The notes: generated by a model not told the origin, from the sequence alone. Shown: positions 23,484-32,200, counted from the stretch's first letter. The stretch: 32,218 nucleotides of DNA from CAZFIM01 sp964519615 (GCA_964519615.1 CAZFIM010000032.1:1-32218); one strand, 5' to 3'. Translations and numbers: made by a program.

Positions 23484-23495
23484 AGCAGCTAAATA
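23484..23495. promoter_or_regulatory. Upstream copy of the MarR half-operator
   Basis: AGCAGCTAAATA here is the reverse complement of TATTTAGCTGCT at 23565-23576, 70 bases downstream. A second inverted copy upstream of the promoter suggests an auxiliary operator for the MarR protein of this operon. Confidence 0.4.
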
Positions 23496-23536
23496 TCACT
23501 TTCCTTCCTTGAGGTAGACAGATAATACTGATCCGC

Positions 23537-23579
23537 TTGACAATTATTATTTTAGGTACTATACTATTTAGCTGCTAAA
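23537..23579 (+). promoter_or_regulatory. Promoter and operator of the MarR-ABC operon
   Basis: TTGACA (23537-23542), a 17-base spacer and TATACT (23560-23565) form a strong promoter. Immediately after, TTTAGC (23567-23572), T, GCTAAA (23574-23579) is a perfect dyad over the likely start site, with ATACT/AGTAT flanks offset by two bases. Repression by the MarR product is expected. Confidence 0.7.
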
Positions 23580-23611
23580 GTATTAGAAAGGTCGAATCGA
23601 GAGCAGTCGTG

Positions 23612-24103
23612 ATGCATGAGTATACCCCTCCGGAAGATGCAAAAAGTACACGGGATGACCTGGTGCAGCAGGCTATCGAACAGCTCTTTGCAGTTGTGAG
23701 AAGCATTCACAAAGGTGTCTCGCCGCATGATCTCCTTCTCAGCCCCCCTCAGGCAAAACTGGCCTTTGCCATTTCCAGACACGGGGAAGAGGGGATTTCC
23801 GTCAAGGAACTGGCGGAAAAAGCCGGAGTCACGCCCGGTGCCATTACCCAGCTTGTTGATGTGCTTATCGCCAAAGACGTGGTGAGGCGGCAGGAAGACC
23901 CCGGCGACAGGCGCATAGTCAGGCTGAAGATCACCCCTGCCGCGGAACGTCACCTGCATAAATTCCGTGAAGAGTTCATAGCATCCGCCTCACAGGCATT
24001 CTCTGTTTTAAGCACAGACGAGCTTGCGCAGCTTAATGCAATTCTCGCCAGAGTCTATCCCTATGCCGGCGATGGAGGAAAACGCCATTCCTTCTTTGGA
24101 TAA
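23612..24103 (+). CDS. MarR-family regulator of the ABC exporter pair
   Basis: The 163-residue protein begins at ATG 23612 (GTG 23609 is adjacent and equally possible; the ribosome site is poor). The winged helix covers about 50-110: AISRHGEEGISVKELAEKAGVTPGAITQLVDVL, then wing VRRQEDPGDRRIVRLKITPAAERHL with the DRR pair typical of MarR. Helices on both sides provide the dimer interface. It is the first gene of an operon with two ABC half-transporters, behind an operator that suggests autoregulation. MarR-ABC-ABC operons are common drug-response loci in Gram-positive bacteria; the inducer is unknown. Confidence 0.88.
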   Translation: MHEYTPPEDAKSTRDDLVQQAIEQLFAVVRSIHKGVSPHDLLLSPPQAKLAFAISRHGEEGISVKELAEKAGVTPGAITQLVDVLIAKDVVRRQEDPGDRRIVRLKITPAAERHLHKFREEFIASASQAFSVLSTDELAQLNAILARVYPYAGDGGKRHSFFG

Positions 24104-24154
24104 CAATATCTTCTACTTTACGCGCATCAGCTTGACCTTTAGAGGAGCCGGTCC

Positions 24155-26377
24155 TTGTTAAAACTGCTCAAGTCCCTCAAGCCTTTCTCCGGATCGATAA
24201 TCGTCATCTTCCTGCTGCTGCTGGGACAGGCGATGAGTGATCTTACTCTGCCGGATATGATGTCCAGGATCATCGATGTAGGCATCCAGCAAAACGGCAT
24301 CGCAAATAGCGTCCCTGCTGCCATACGCCAGGGCCAAATGGAAAAACTCTTTCTCCTTATGAGCAGTGGCGAAAGAGATACCATCGAGAATAATTACCGG
24401 TTAATAGATTTGGACTCGCTTCCGGCTGACGACGCTGCCCGCTATTTAAAAGCCTATCCCGGCCTGAGCAACGGACCCATCTATCTGCTTGAGGCACGCA
24501 ACCGCGATGATATGAGCGCCCTGGATGATGTTTTCAGCACGCCGTTATTCATGCTTTCCGCTATCGAAAGCGGCACCGCCTCTCCCTTGCTTGAGAGCAT
24601 ACCGGGCTTTCCCCCCGGCGCTGAGCCGTTTACGGCTCTTGCGCAGCTGTCATCCTCTGATCTAAACGCCCTGCGAAGGACAGCAGAAACAAAACTGGCA
24701 GATGTACCCGAGGCTATGATAACACAATCAAACGTCAACTACCTGGCCTCTGAATACCGGGTTATAGGTCTTGATTTAAACCGTATGCAGACCGGCTACA
24801 TGCTGCGCATAGGCGGGCTTATGCTGCTGCTAACCCTGGCCAGCGTGAGCTGTTCAGTAGCCGTTGGTTTTCTGGCGGCACGGATAGCTGCCGGGTTCGG
24901 GCGCAACACCCGTAAAAAGATTTTTACCAGAGTAGAGAATTACTCCAGTACCGAGTTCGATAAATTCTCCACAGCTTCACTGATAACTCGCTCCACTAAC
25001 GATATCACCCAGATACAGCTTGTCATGGTGATGATGCTCCGTTTCATCTTTTATGCCCCTATTATGGGTGCCGGCGGCATAATCAAGGTATTGGGGCAGG
25101 ATGTCTCCATGACCTGGATTATCGCGGCTGCGGTGATAATGGTAGTGGGGATGATAAGCGGGATTTTCACTGTAGCCATCCCCAAATTCAGGATTATACA
25201 GAAACTGGTGGACAGGCTTAACCTGGTTACCCGGGAAATGCTTGCGGGATTGATGGTTGTGCGCGCTTTCAACACGCAGCAGTTCGAGGAAAACAGATTT
25301 GAAAAAGCCAATGTCGACCTGACCAGCACCACGCTCTTCATCAACCGCGTCATGGTCTTTATGATGCCGGCTATGATGCTGATTATGAACGGCGTGACAG
25401 TACTGATAGTATGGATAGGAGCTTATCAGATAGACCGGGGGGTAATGCAGGTTGGAGATATGATGGCATTCATGCAGTATGCTATTCAGATCATCATGGC
25501 TTTTCTGATGATCTCCATAGTTTTTGTCATGATGCCGCGTGCTACCGTCTCGGCACAGCGCATCGCCGAGGTGCTGGAAACCGAATCCGGCATCAACGAC
25601 CCGTCATGCCCCCGGAAATATAACAGGGATATCAGGGGCAGTATAGTATTTCAGAATGTCGGCTTCAAATATCCCGGCGCAGATGAGTATGTGCTCAAGG
25701 AAATAACTTTCAGTGCAGCCCCCGGCCAGACAACCGCCATCGTCGGCGGTACCGGCTGCGGCAAGTCCACGCTGGTCAACCTTATCCCCCGTTTTTATGA
25801 CGTCACCGAGGGCAGGATACTGGTGGATGACATTGATATCAGAGATGTCACCCAGCATGACCTCAGGGAAAAGATCGGCTATATACCCCAGAAAGCCAGC
25901 CTTTTCTCAGGCACCATCGAAAGCAATATCGCCTACGGGAGCAGATCTATCGATAGCGGCAGAGTGCAAAAGGCCGCTGAAATCGCACAGCTTAAAGACT
26001 TTCTTGACAGCAGTGAAGACGGCCTGCAAACACGCATTGCGCAGGGGGGAAGCAATATCTCCGGCGGACAGAAGCAAAGGGTGGCAATAGCCAGAGCGCT
26101 GGCAAAACGACCTGAGATATATATCTTCGATGATAGTTTTTCAGCCATCGACTTCAAAACGGACGCCGCGCTGAGAAAGGCTTTGAAAAAGGAGATGGCG
26201 GACACCTCCATCCTCATCGTCGCTCAAAGGATAAATACCATTATGAACTCAGACCAGATCATCGTCCTGGAAAACGGACGTATGGTAGGAAAAGGGACGC
26301 ACAAAGAGCTTATGAGAAACTGTCAGGTATATCAGGAGCTTGCTCTTTCACAGCTTTCAAGAGAGGAATTAAGCTAA
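24155..26377 (+). CDS. Heterodimeric ABC exporter subunit with degenerate ATP site
   Basis: The start is TTG 24155 with AGAGGAG eight bases upstream. The 740-residue half-transporter is longer than the usual 580-600 because about 160 residues (roughly 50-210) lie between the first two membrane helices, presumably outside the cell. Six membrane helices precede an ATPase domain: Walker A GGTGCGKST (about 530-538), signature NISGGQKQR, Walker B YIFDD. The catalytic Glu is Asp660 and the H-loop His is Gln691 (VAQR), so its own site is weak. Its stop abuts the start of the partner (26378). Together they should export drugs or lipid-like compounds, as in TM287/288 or BmrCD. Confidence 0.9.
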   Translation: MLKLLKSLKPFSGSIIVIFLLLLGQAMSDLTLPDMMSRIIDVGIQQNGIANSVPAAIRQGQMEKLFLLMSSGERDTIENNYRLIDLDSLPADDAARYLKAYPGLSNGPIYLLEARNRDDMSALDDVFSTPLFMLSAIESGTASPLLESIPGFPPGAEPFTALAQLSSSDLNALRRTAETKLADVPEAMITQSNVNYLASEYRVIGLDLNRMQTGYMLRIGGLMLLLTLASVSCSVAVGFLAARIAAGFGRNTRKKIFTRVENYSSTEFDKFSTASLITRSTNDITQIQLVMVMMLRFIFYAPIMGAGGIIKVLGQDVSMTWIIAAAVIMVVGMISGIFTVAIPKFRIIQKLVDRLNLVTREMLAGLMVVRAFNTQQFEENRFEKANVDLTSTTLFINRVMVFMMPAMMLIMNGVTVLIVWIGAYQIDRGVMQVGDMMAFMQYAIQIIMAFLMISIVFVMMPRATVSAQRIAEVLETESGINDPSCPRKYNRDIRGSIVFQNVGFKYPGADEYVLKEITFSAAPGQTTAIVGGTGCGKSTLVNLIPRFYDVTEGRILVDDIDIRDVTQHDLREKIGYIPQKASLFSGTIESNIAYGSRSIDSGRVQKAAEIAQLKDFLDSSEDGLQTRIAQGGSNISGGQKQRVAIARALAKRPEIYIFDDSFSAIDFKTDAALRKALKKEMADTSILIVAQRINTIMNSDQIIVLENGRMVGKGTHKELMRNCQVYQELALSQLSREELS

Positions 26378-28276
26378 ATGAGCAGCCCCGGGCCGGCATC
26401 ACCAAACAGGAATCCTCTCAGGCAGAGGCCGGGAGGTGGGCCTATGGGAGGTCCCCCGGGAGGCATGGGTATACCCGGAGAAAAAGCGCGGAATTTCAGG
26501 GGCACGATGATAACTCTGGCGAAATACATGCAGCCGTACCGTCTTTCGCTTGTTATCGCCCTCGTGCTGGCTGTCGCCGGCACCGTTTTCACCATCATAG
26601 GCCCCAGACTGCTGGGCAATGCCACCACCAGCCTTTTCAACGGCCTCATGGAGAAAATAATGAACGTGCCGGGAGGCGGGATTGACTTCGGCTATATTGG
26701 ACATGTGGTGCTTATCCTGGCTGTGCTCTACTGCGTCAGCGCCGCCTGCAGTTATGTCATGGGATACATCATGACCGGCGTTGCCGTGAAAGTAACCTAC
26801 GACCTGAGAAAAAAGATATCGTTGAAGATAAACCGCCTGCCGATGAAATATTTCGATAACAAGACATACGGTGAAGTGCTCAGCTACGTCACCAACGATA
26901 TAGATACCGTCTCCAATACGCTCAACCAGAGCCTGTTTCAGATGATAACCTCGATCGTCACTATAGTCGGCGTGCTGATTATGATGTTCAGTATAAACTG
27001 GATAATGGCACTGGTGCTATTGCTTATCGTCCCTGTCTCAATTTCACTTATCTCCCTGCTGGTACGCCGCTCCCAGAAATATTTCCGCCGTCAGCAGGAC
27101 TATCTGGGACACATCAACGGCCATATCGAGGAGATGTATTCAGGGCATATAGTGATGAAGGCCTTTAACGGCGAGGAGGAGTCCATCCGCAAATTCGACG
27201 GCCTGAACGAAGAATTGTACGGCGCAGGCTGGAAATCGCAGTTTTTCGCCGGCATCATGATGCCCATGATGATGTTCATCGGCAACCTCGGCTACGTTAT
27301 CGTCTGCATACTGGGCGGGTATCTGGCCATCGCCAGGACCATACAGGTGGGCGATATCCTGGCCTTTATTCAGTATGTGAGGTCGTTCACGCATCCGCTT
27401 TCTCAGGTGGCCAATATGGTTAATATACTTCAGTCCACTGCAGCGGCAGCGGAGCGCGTCTTCGAATTTCTGGAGGAGGAGGAGGAGGCAGCGGAAGCAG
27501 CTAAACCAGTGGTACTGGAGAAAGTCGAGGGGGCCGTCACCTTCAAGAATGTCTATTTCGGCTATAGACCGGAGCAGATTATTATCAACAACTTTAATGC
27601 CGCTGTTCAACCGGGACAGAAAATAGCTATCGTAGGCCCGACCGGTGCAGGAAAAACAACCATGGTCAAACTGCTGATGCGTTTTTACGACGTCAACAGC
27701 GGAGCCGTGCTGCTGGACGGCAAGGATATACGCGGCCTTAAGCGGCATGACCTGAGAAGCGCCTTCGGTATGGTACTGCAGGACACATGGCTCTTCAACG
27801 GCACGATAAGAGATAATATCCGTTACGGCAGGCTCAGTGCAACAGACGAAGAAATACAGGCCGCCGCCAGGGCTGCCTACGTGGACCACTATATTCATAC
27901 CCTGCCCGCAGGCTATGATTTTGTGCTCAACGAGGAATCGAGCAATATCTCACAGGGACAGAAGCAGCTTCTCACCATTGCCCGCGCCTTTCTGGCAGAC
28001 CCTAAAATTCTGATACTGGACGAGGCAACCAGTTCAGTGGATACCAGAACCGAGGTGCTGATACAAAAGGCGATGGACGACCTTATGAAAGGCCGTACCA
28101 GCTTCATTATCGCACACCGCCTGTCGACAATCCGCAATGCGGACAGGATCCTGGTAATGAAGGACGGCGAGATAGTAGAGCAGGGCAGCCATGAGCAGTT
28201 GCTGCAAGCCAACGGCTTCTATACCGCGCTCTATAACAGCCAATTCGAAACCGCCGTGGAAGCAGCCGGTATGTAA
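26378..28276 (+). CDS. Heterodimeric ABC exporter subunit with competent Walker site
   Basis: The 632-residue half-transporter begins at ATG 26378, directly after the previous stop. A Pro/Gly-rich tail (PGGGPMGGPPGGMGIPG, within residues 1-35) precedes the six-helix membrane domain (about 45-350). The ATPase domain has Walker A GPTGAGKTT, Walker B LILDE with catalytic Glu549, and H-loop His580 (IAHR), all intact; its signature reads NISQGQKQ, with Gln replacing the second residue of SGGQ. Thus its signature would face the weak site of the partner, and its own competent site is completed by the partner's intact SGGQ. A run of EEEEEAAEAA lies in the linker near residue 365-376. Confidence 0.9.
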   Translation: MSSPGPASPNRNPLRQRPGGGPMGGPPGGMGIPGEKARNFRGTMITLAKYMQPYRLSLVIALVLAVAGTVFTIIGPRLLGNATTSLFNGLMEKIMNVPGGGIDFGYIGHVVLILAVLYCVSAACSYVMGYIMTGVAVKVTYDLRKKISLKINRLPMKYFDNKTYGEVLSYVTNDIDTVSNTLNQSLFQMITSIVTIVGVLIMMFSINWIMALVLLLIVPVSISLISLLVRRSQKYFRRQQDYLGHINGHIEEMYSGHIVMKAFNGEEESIRKFDGLNEELYGAGWKSQFFAGIMMPMMMFIGNLGYVIVCILGGYLAIARTIQVGDILAFIQYVRSFTHPLSQVANMVNILQSTAAAAERVFEFLEEEEEAAEAAKPVVLEKVEGAVTFKNVYFGYRPEQIIINNFNAAVQPGQKIAIVGPTGAGKTTMVKLLMRFYDVNSGAVLLDGKDIRGLKRHDLRSAFGMVLQDTWLFNGTIRDNIRYGRLSATDEEIQAAARAAYVDHYIHTLPAGYDFVLNEESSNISQGQKQLLTIARAFLADPKILILDEATSSVDTRTEVLIQKAMDDLMKGRTSFIIAHRLSTIRNADRILVMKDGEIVEQGSHEQLLQANGFYTALYNSQFETAVEAAGM

Positions 28277-28295
28277 ACGGCATTTTTCTAAGCAT

Positions 28296-29441
28296 TCACT
28301 CTGATAAGTGAAAACAATTATCTAAATTAACAACCAGGCTTACAACGGTTCCTTTGCCAAAATCAGAATCAATAGTAAGATTTGTATTAATCGATTTTGC
28401 TCTTTCATGCATGCCTATAATACCCATTTTCCCTGCAGCCGTGTACTTATTTAATTTATCTGGTAGAAGAAAACCCGTCCCATTATCCTTAATAGTTATA
28501 TAAATACGATTGTCGGTAAACTCAATTGCAAGCACCACCTCAGTTGCATCCGAGTGACGCTGAATATTGCTAATTGCCTCTTGAATGATTCGAAAAATAT
28601 TGGCATCCAAATCGGCGGAACGATAAGAGGGGATACCTTTTACAACGTATTTAATCTTTATCCCTGTCTCTGTATGTAAACATTCTGTTAGCCATCTTAG
28701 TGCGCTGACTAATCCCAAATCGTCCAGAATACTGGGACGCAAATTTATACATATGTGGCGTAATTCTTCGGAAATAGTCAGGCTGGTATTTTCAAGCCAG
28801 TTTAATTCATCAAGGGCGTTTTTATTATCATATTTTATATGGCTGCGTCCGAATTTGTGAATACGACTGGCGATAACAAGCAGGGTTTGAATGATCCCGT
28901 CATGAAGTTCCTGAGCTAAACGTTTCCGCTCAGTTTCCTGAGTTTTAAATATCTGCGCAATATAACTTTGTCTTTCCTCTTCCCGGGCGTTCATAGCTTG
29001 TCGCTCTTTTGCTCTCCAGTTCATTTCTAAAGATATAAATACCACAATCATGACTGGCAGTAATAAAATACTAATGCTGGAGAAGACTGTGCTCGCTTCG
29101 TACGAAAAAGTTAATATATGAGGCATTATACATATTAGCGAAATTACATATATTGCTACTGTCCATTGCCAGCCGAGAATAAAAGCAGCATATAGTATCG
29201 GAATATACATGAGTATACCGTGAATTCTGTAATGAGACTCAAAAATAAACAGGTACCAGAACCATTCCATCCAGTGTCCGGCAGGCAGAGGAAGAGACAA
29301 CTGAAAATGATAATATAACCATGTGAACAGAGCTATTGAAAAAAGTATGACAAATAAATGTAAAGATTTTGGGAATTTAAATACTTCCCGCAACTGCATG
29401 ATTGATTGAAAGAATGTGGTTTTGGCAAACTGCCTGTTCAA
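28296..29441 (-). CDS. Membrane sensor histidine kinase, NarL/DesK type
   Basis: The 381-residue kinase has about five hydrophobic segments in residues 25-140 with little outside sequence, so it probably senses within or at the membrane. A short coiled coil leads to the HisKA_3 box TERKRLAQELHDGIIQTLL with His180, the conserved LRPSILDDLGLVSAL, then the ATPase: N-box QEAISNIQRHSDAT, G1 DNGTGF, G2 GKMGIIGMHERA. Its ATG overlaps the response regulator stop by ATGA on the minus strand, so the pair is co-translated. It converges with the ABC exporter operon, 19 bases apart; a small 6-bp hairpin lies at 28295-28312. Confidence 0.92.
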   Translation of the reverse strand: MNRQFAKTTFFQSIMQLREVFKFPKSLHLFVILFSIALFTWLYYHFQLSLPLPAGHWMEWFWYLFIFESHYRIHGILMYIPILYAAFILGWQWTVAIYVISLICIMPHILTFSYEASTVFSSISILLLPVMIVVFISLEMNWRAKERQAMNAREEERQSYIAQIFKTQETERKRLAQELHDGIIQTLLVIASRIHKFGRSHIKYDNKNALDELNWLENTSLTISEELRHICINLRPSILDDLGLVSALRWLTECLHTETGIKIKYVVKGIPSYRSADLDANIFRIIQEAISNIQRHSDATEVVLAIEFTDNRIYITIKDNGTGFLLPDKLNKYTAAGKMGIIGMHERAKSINTNLTIDSDFGKGTVVSLVVNLDNCFHLSE

Positions 29442-30124
29442 TTTACATCTGCAATATGTATTATTCCAGCTCTCTGAGCATTTATCACTGCTTCAGTTCT
29501 TGAATTTGCTTTAAGCTTATCAAAAATGTTGGCCATATACCTCTTGACCGTATTCAGACTTAATGAAAGTTCTTGCGCTATCGCTTGATTACCATATCCT
29601 TTAGATAACAGTTGTAAAATTTCCATTTCGCGTATCGATAGTATATCTCCATCCTTAAGATCAATAGCTTTCGAGGGATAACGCACAGCATAACCAAGTA
29701 GCTTTTTCATGACATCTTCAGTTAGTACAGACTCCCCGTTATATAAAGCACGTATAGTACGTGGAATTGTTTCCCCAATTATATTTTTAGTCAGATATCC
29801 TGACGCTCCTGCTTCAAGGATACTTAGTATATGTTCACTATCATCATAAATAGTAAGAACCAGAATGTGAATATCCGGAAATTCTTTTTTGATAATCCTT
29901 GTTGCCTCTATCCCGTTAAACTTTGGCATAGCGATATCTATAATGACGATGTTAACATCCAGGCTCCTTACGAGAGATAAGGTTTCTTCTCCATCTGTAG
30001 CCTCACCTATTACCGTAATATCCTCTTCCTGTTCCAGAACACTTCGTAAGAACTGCCGAATAAGGGCGTGATCATCCGCAATTAATACTTTGATAGTATT
30101 TTTTATTTCTGTATCGTTTTGCAT
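29438..30124 (-). CDS. NarL/FixJ-family response regulator
   Basis: From ATG 30124 the protein has 228 residues; a TTG at 30154 would add ten hydrophobic residues and is unlikely. The receiver domain has acidic Asp18-Asp19, phosphoacceptor Asp63 (IVIIDIAMP), and a Lys in GASGYLTKN (about 113). A LuxR helix-turn-helix occupies about 160-220: LSIREMEILQLLSKGYGNQAIAQELSLSLNTVKRYMANIF in pieces. It is the partner of the kinase encoded downstream. It is divergent from the corrinoid methyltransferase genes, and AT-rich repeats between them (30172-30213) may be its binding sites. Confidence 0.92.
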   Translation of the reverse strand: MQNDTEIKNTIKVLIADDHALIRQFLRSVLEQEEDITVIGEATDGEETLSLVRSLDVNIVIIDIAMPKFNGIEATRIIKKEFPDIHILVLTIYDDSEHILSILEAGASGYLTKNIIGETIPRTIRALYNGESVLTEDVMKKLLGYAVRYPSKAIDLKDGDILSIREMEILQLLSKGYGNQAIAQELSLSLNTVKRYMANIFDKLKANSRTEAVINAQRAGIIHIADVN

Positions 30125-30183
30125 GAGAAAGTTTACCAGATAAGTTAAAAACAATAATAGTTGTCACAAAGCATATATACTTA

Positions 30184-30213
30184 GGTATATATTTAACGCT
30201 TAAAGTATATACC
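30184..30213. promoter_or_regulatory. Inverted repeat between response regulator and methyltransferase genes
   Basis: GGTATATATTTAA (30184-30196), CGC, TTAAAGTATATACC (30200-30213): arms match except for one extra base. A further partial copy, CATATATACTTA (30172-30183), adjoins it. Tandem AT-rich half-sites between divergent promoters suggest a binding site for the adjacent NarL-type regulator. Confidence 0.5.
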
Positions 30214-30223
30214 AGTTCTCGCA

Positions 30224-30252
30224 TTGTTCCAAATTAACGCTTGTTTTATCCT
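30224..30252 (+). promoter_or_regulatory. Candidate promoter of the corrinoid methyltransferase operon
   Basis: TTGTTC (30224-30229), 17-base spacer, TATCCT (30247-30252). Both boxes are two bases from consensus, which would fit a promoter needing an activator; the repeats at 30172-30213 lie just upstream in an activating position. Confidence 0.4.
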
Positions 30253-30295
30253 TTATTAAACATATTTCCCCATAAAAGAGAAAGGACTACTAATA

Positions 30296-30952
30296 ATGGC
30301 AACAGAAGAACGCACAGTGCAAATTATTGATGACCTCTTCAATGCTGTGGTAAATATGGATGAGGATGCTTCCCGTGCTCTAAGTCAAACGGCATTGGAT
30401 GAAGGCATAGATGCATACCGAGCTTTAATGGAAGGACTGGCTGCTGCTATGGATAAGGTAGGCAAACTCTACTCAGAGCATGAATATTTTGTCCCTGAAC
30501 TATTGCTTTGTTCTGACGCCTTATATGCCGGAATGGAGATTTTGAAACCTCATATTAAAGTGAATAATGTTGCAGAGCAGCGAAAAATACTATTGGGAAC
30601 AGTCGAAGGTGATATCCATGATATAGGTAAGAATCTGGTCAAAGTAATGTTTGAGGCGGCTGGATGGGAAGTATACGACCTGGGGGCCGACGTTAAAATA
30701 GGACGCTTTGTGGAAGAACAGCGAAAAGTAAAGGCGGACATCATAGGGCTTTCGGCCTTGATGACCACCAGTATGCTGGCTATACCTAAGATTATAGAGG
30801 AGATAAGAAAAGAATATACCCAGACAGCAGTCCTTGTGGGAGGCGCACCGTTAACCCGCCATATAGCGGTAAGTTACGGGGCCGATGGTTATGCAGATAA
30901 TGCCGGTGAAGCTGTCGCTGAAGCCTTGAGAATAATTGGTTTAAAACGGTAG
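30296..30952 (+). CDS. Corrinoid-binding methyl-carrier protein (MtbC/MttC type)
   Basis: The 218-residue protein has the helical cap domain (about 10-90, with MDKVGKLYSEHEYFVPELLLCSDAL) and a B12-binding Rossmann domain from about 95. The cobalt-ligating motif is Asp106-x-His108-x-x-Gly111 in VEGDIHDIGKNLV, followed by LGADV, LSALMTTSM and VGGAPL. Such proteins carry a methyl group on Co between a substrate-specific methyltransferase and an acceptor-specific one. AAAGGA precedes ATG 30296. The gene lies 18 bases before the UroD-like methyltransferase. No substrate-side enzyme (for example an MttB or MtaB homologue) is in the window, so the methyl donor is unknown. Confidence 0.9.
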   Translation: MATEERTVQIIDDLFNAVVNMDEDASRALSQTALDEGIDAYRALMEGLAAAMDKVGKLYSEHEYFVPELLLCSDALYAGMEILKPHIKVNNVAEQRKILLGTVEGDIHDIGKNLVKVMFEAAGWEVYDLGADVKIGRFVEEQRKVKADIIGLSALMTTSMLAIPKIIEEIRKEYTQTAVLVGGAPLTRHIAVSYGADGYADNAGEAVAEALRIIGLKR

Positions 30953-30970
30953 AGAGCGAAAGGAATATTC

Positions 30971-32053
30971 ATGGCATTCGGAAGTAAACAGAAGCAAAAA
31001 GATATCAGTGACTCTCTTGCAAGGGTAGAGTCATTACTACAGGGAAAGAAAATAGATAGAGCTCCATTTTTTACATTTACGCTGGGTTTTTGTGCCAGAA
31101 ATATGGGCCTCCCGATTTCCATAATATACAGCAATCCAGAGAAAAGCTTTGAAGCTCAATTACAAACAATGGAGCAATATGGCTTCGATACAACACCGTT
31201 TTACGGTTATGCATCGTATGGCGGTGCTGAATTCGGCGGTATTATTAACCTTCCTGACGGAGAATATGAACAGGCACCGTCACATGGTGCATTTGCAGTT
31301 AATGTTGAAGAAGACCTGGATAAATTGGCAAGGCCTGATGTGACAAAAGCAGGATTCATTCCTCTGGCAATGGAATTCTCAAAGATACAGAGAAAAGCCA
31401 ATATGCCTGTGTCGCTTGTTATCGGAGGTCCATTTACAGTTTCTGGTAATATCTGTCCCGTGCCTACTCTGTGCCGCTGGCTGATCAAGAAGCCGGAGGC
31501 TGCCAACAAATTACTAAGGATTGCCACCGAGCACCTCAAAGACATTATCGAGTACTGGGTAAATACGTTTGGATCGGGTACGGTAGATGTACAAATATGG
31601 GAGCCTCTGGCAGCGAATCAGATAATTGCCCCCAAACAATTTGCGCAATATGTATTGCCACATCAAAAAGAGCTAAATGAGAAAGCTATTTCTCTAGGAT
31701 TACACTCTCTACTACTTCACATTTGCGGTGAGCAAAATGATAATTTACCCTATTGGGCTCAAATGCCGTTTGGTGATAGGGCAATTGCCAGCATAGGTAA
31801 AGAAGTTGAAATTGAAACCGCCATCGAGTATTTAGGGAGCAAGTGTATTATTGCCGGAAATATAGAGCCATCGCTTATTCAAACCAGTACTCCAAAAGAA
31901 CTTTACGAACTGTGCCGGATTACGATTGAAAAAGGTAAAAAAGCTCCGCGAGGGTTTATCCTCATGCCGGGTTGTGAGACACCGGTAGGTACTCCGCCGT
32001 ACAACATGTATACGATGGTTAAAGCAATAGAAGATTTTGGCTACTATTCTTGA
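30971..32053 (+). CDS. UroD-family corrinoid-dependent methyltransferase (MtaA/MtbA-like)
   Basis: The 360-residue protein belongs to the uroporphyrinogen decarboxylase/MtaA fold: ARVESLLQGKKIDRAPFF near the N-terminus, GGPFTVSG (152-159), QIWEPLAANQIIAP (208-221), then zinc-ligand candidates His250 and Cys252 (LLLHICG) and Cys335 (LMPGCETP). His-x-Cys...Cys is the zinc site of MtaA/MtbA/CmuA methyltransferases and is absent in heme-pathway UroD, so a methyltransfer role with the adjacent corrinoid protein is preferred. In MtaA the acceptor is coenzyme M; in bacteria it may be tetrahydrofolate or another thiol. AAAGGA lies upstream of ATG 30971. Confidence 0.88.
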   Translation: MAFGSKQKQKDISDSLARVESLLQGKKIDRAPFFTFTLGFCARNMGLPISIIYSNPEKSFEAQLQTMEQYGFDTTPFYGYASYGGAEFGGIINLPDGEYEQAPSHGAFAVNVEEDLDKLARPDVTKAGFIPLAMEFSKIQRKANMPVSLVIGGPFTVSGNICPVPTLCRWLIKKPEAANKLLRIATEHLKDIIEYWVNTFGSGTVDVQIWEPLAANQIIAPKQFAQYVLPHQKELNEKAISLGLHSLLLHICGEQNDNLPYWAQMPFGDRAIASIGKEVEIETAIEYLGSKCIIAGNIEPSLIQTSTPKELYELCRITIEKGKKAPRGFILMPGCETPVGTPPYNMYTMVKAIEDFGYYS

Positions 32054-32087
32054 TGAAATAATTACAAAGGAGGTGCATTTCAGCAAC

Positions 32088-32132
32088 ATGAAGGGCAAAA
32101 CCATAATAGCATTATATGGAGGTAAAGGATGA
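32088..32132 (+). CDS. Very short ORF (14 codons), possible leader peptide
   Basis: AAAGGAGGTG at about 32066-32075 is followed by ATG 32088 and MKGKTIIALYGGKG, ending in TGA that overlaps the next ATG as ATGA. The spacing of about 12 bases is long. It may be a remnant or a coupling leader for the ORF at 32129. Low confidence. Confidence 0.2.
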   Translation: MKGKTIIALYGGKG

Positions 32133-32200
32133 AAAAAATATATTTGATTTTATTGATAGTTATTATTACTATATGTAACGTCCTAAATTCTTGCGCATAG
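32129..32200 (+). CDS. Lipoprotein signal-like ORF ending in TAG after the lipobox Cys
   Basis: GGAGGT (32118-32123) lies five bases before ATG 32129. The 23-residue product MKKIYLILLIVIITICNVLNSCA has a Lys start, a hydrophobic core and a lipobox-like LNSC, then stops at TAG 32198-32200. After the TAG the frame stays open to the window edge (YFKNRV). It looks like the start of a lipoprotein, such as a transporter binding protein, cut by a nonsense codon; a read-through or pyrrolysine codon is possible but cannot be judged because the window ends 18 bases later. Confidence 0.4.
   Translation: MKKIYLILLIVIITICNVLNSCA

Noticed and set aside
27140..27898. 252-codon minus-strand ORF within the second ABC subunit
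   Set aside because: Long only because of codon bias on the sense strand; His/Cys-rich shadow with no motif.
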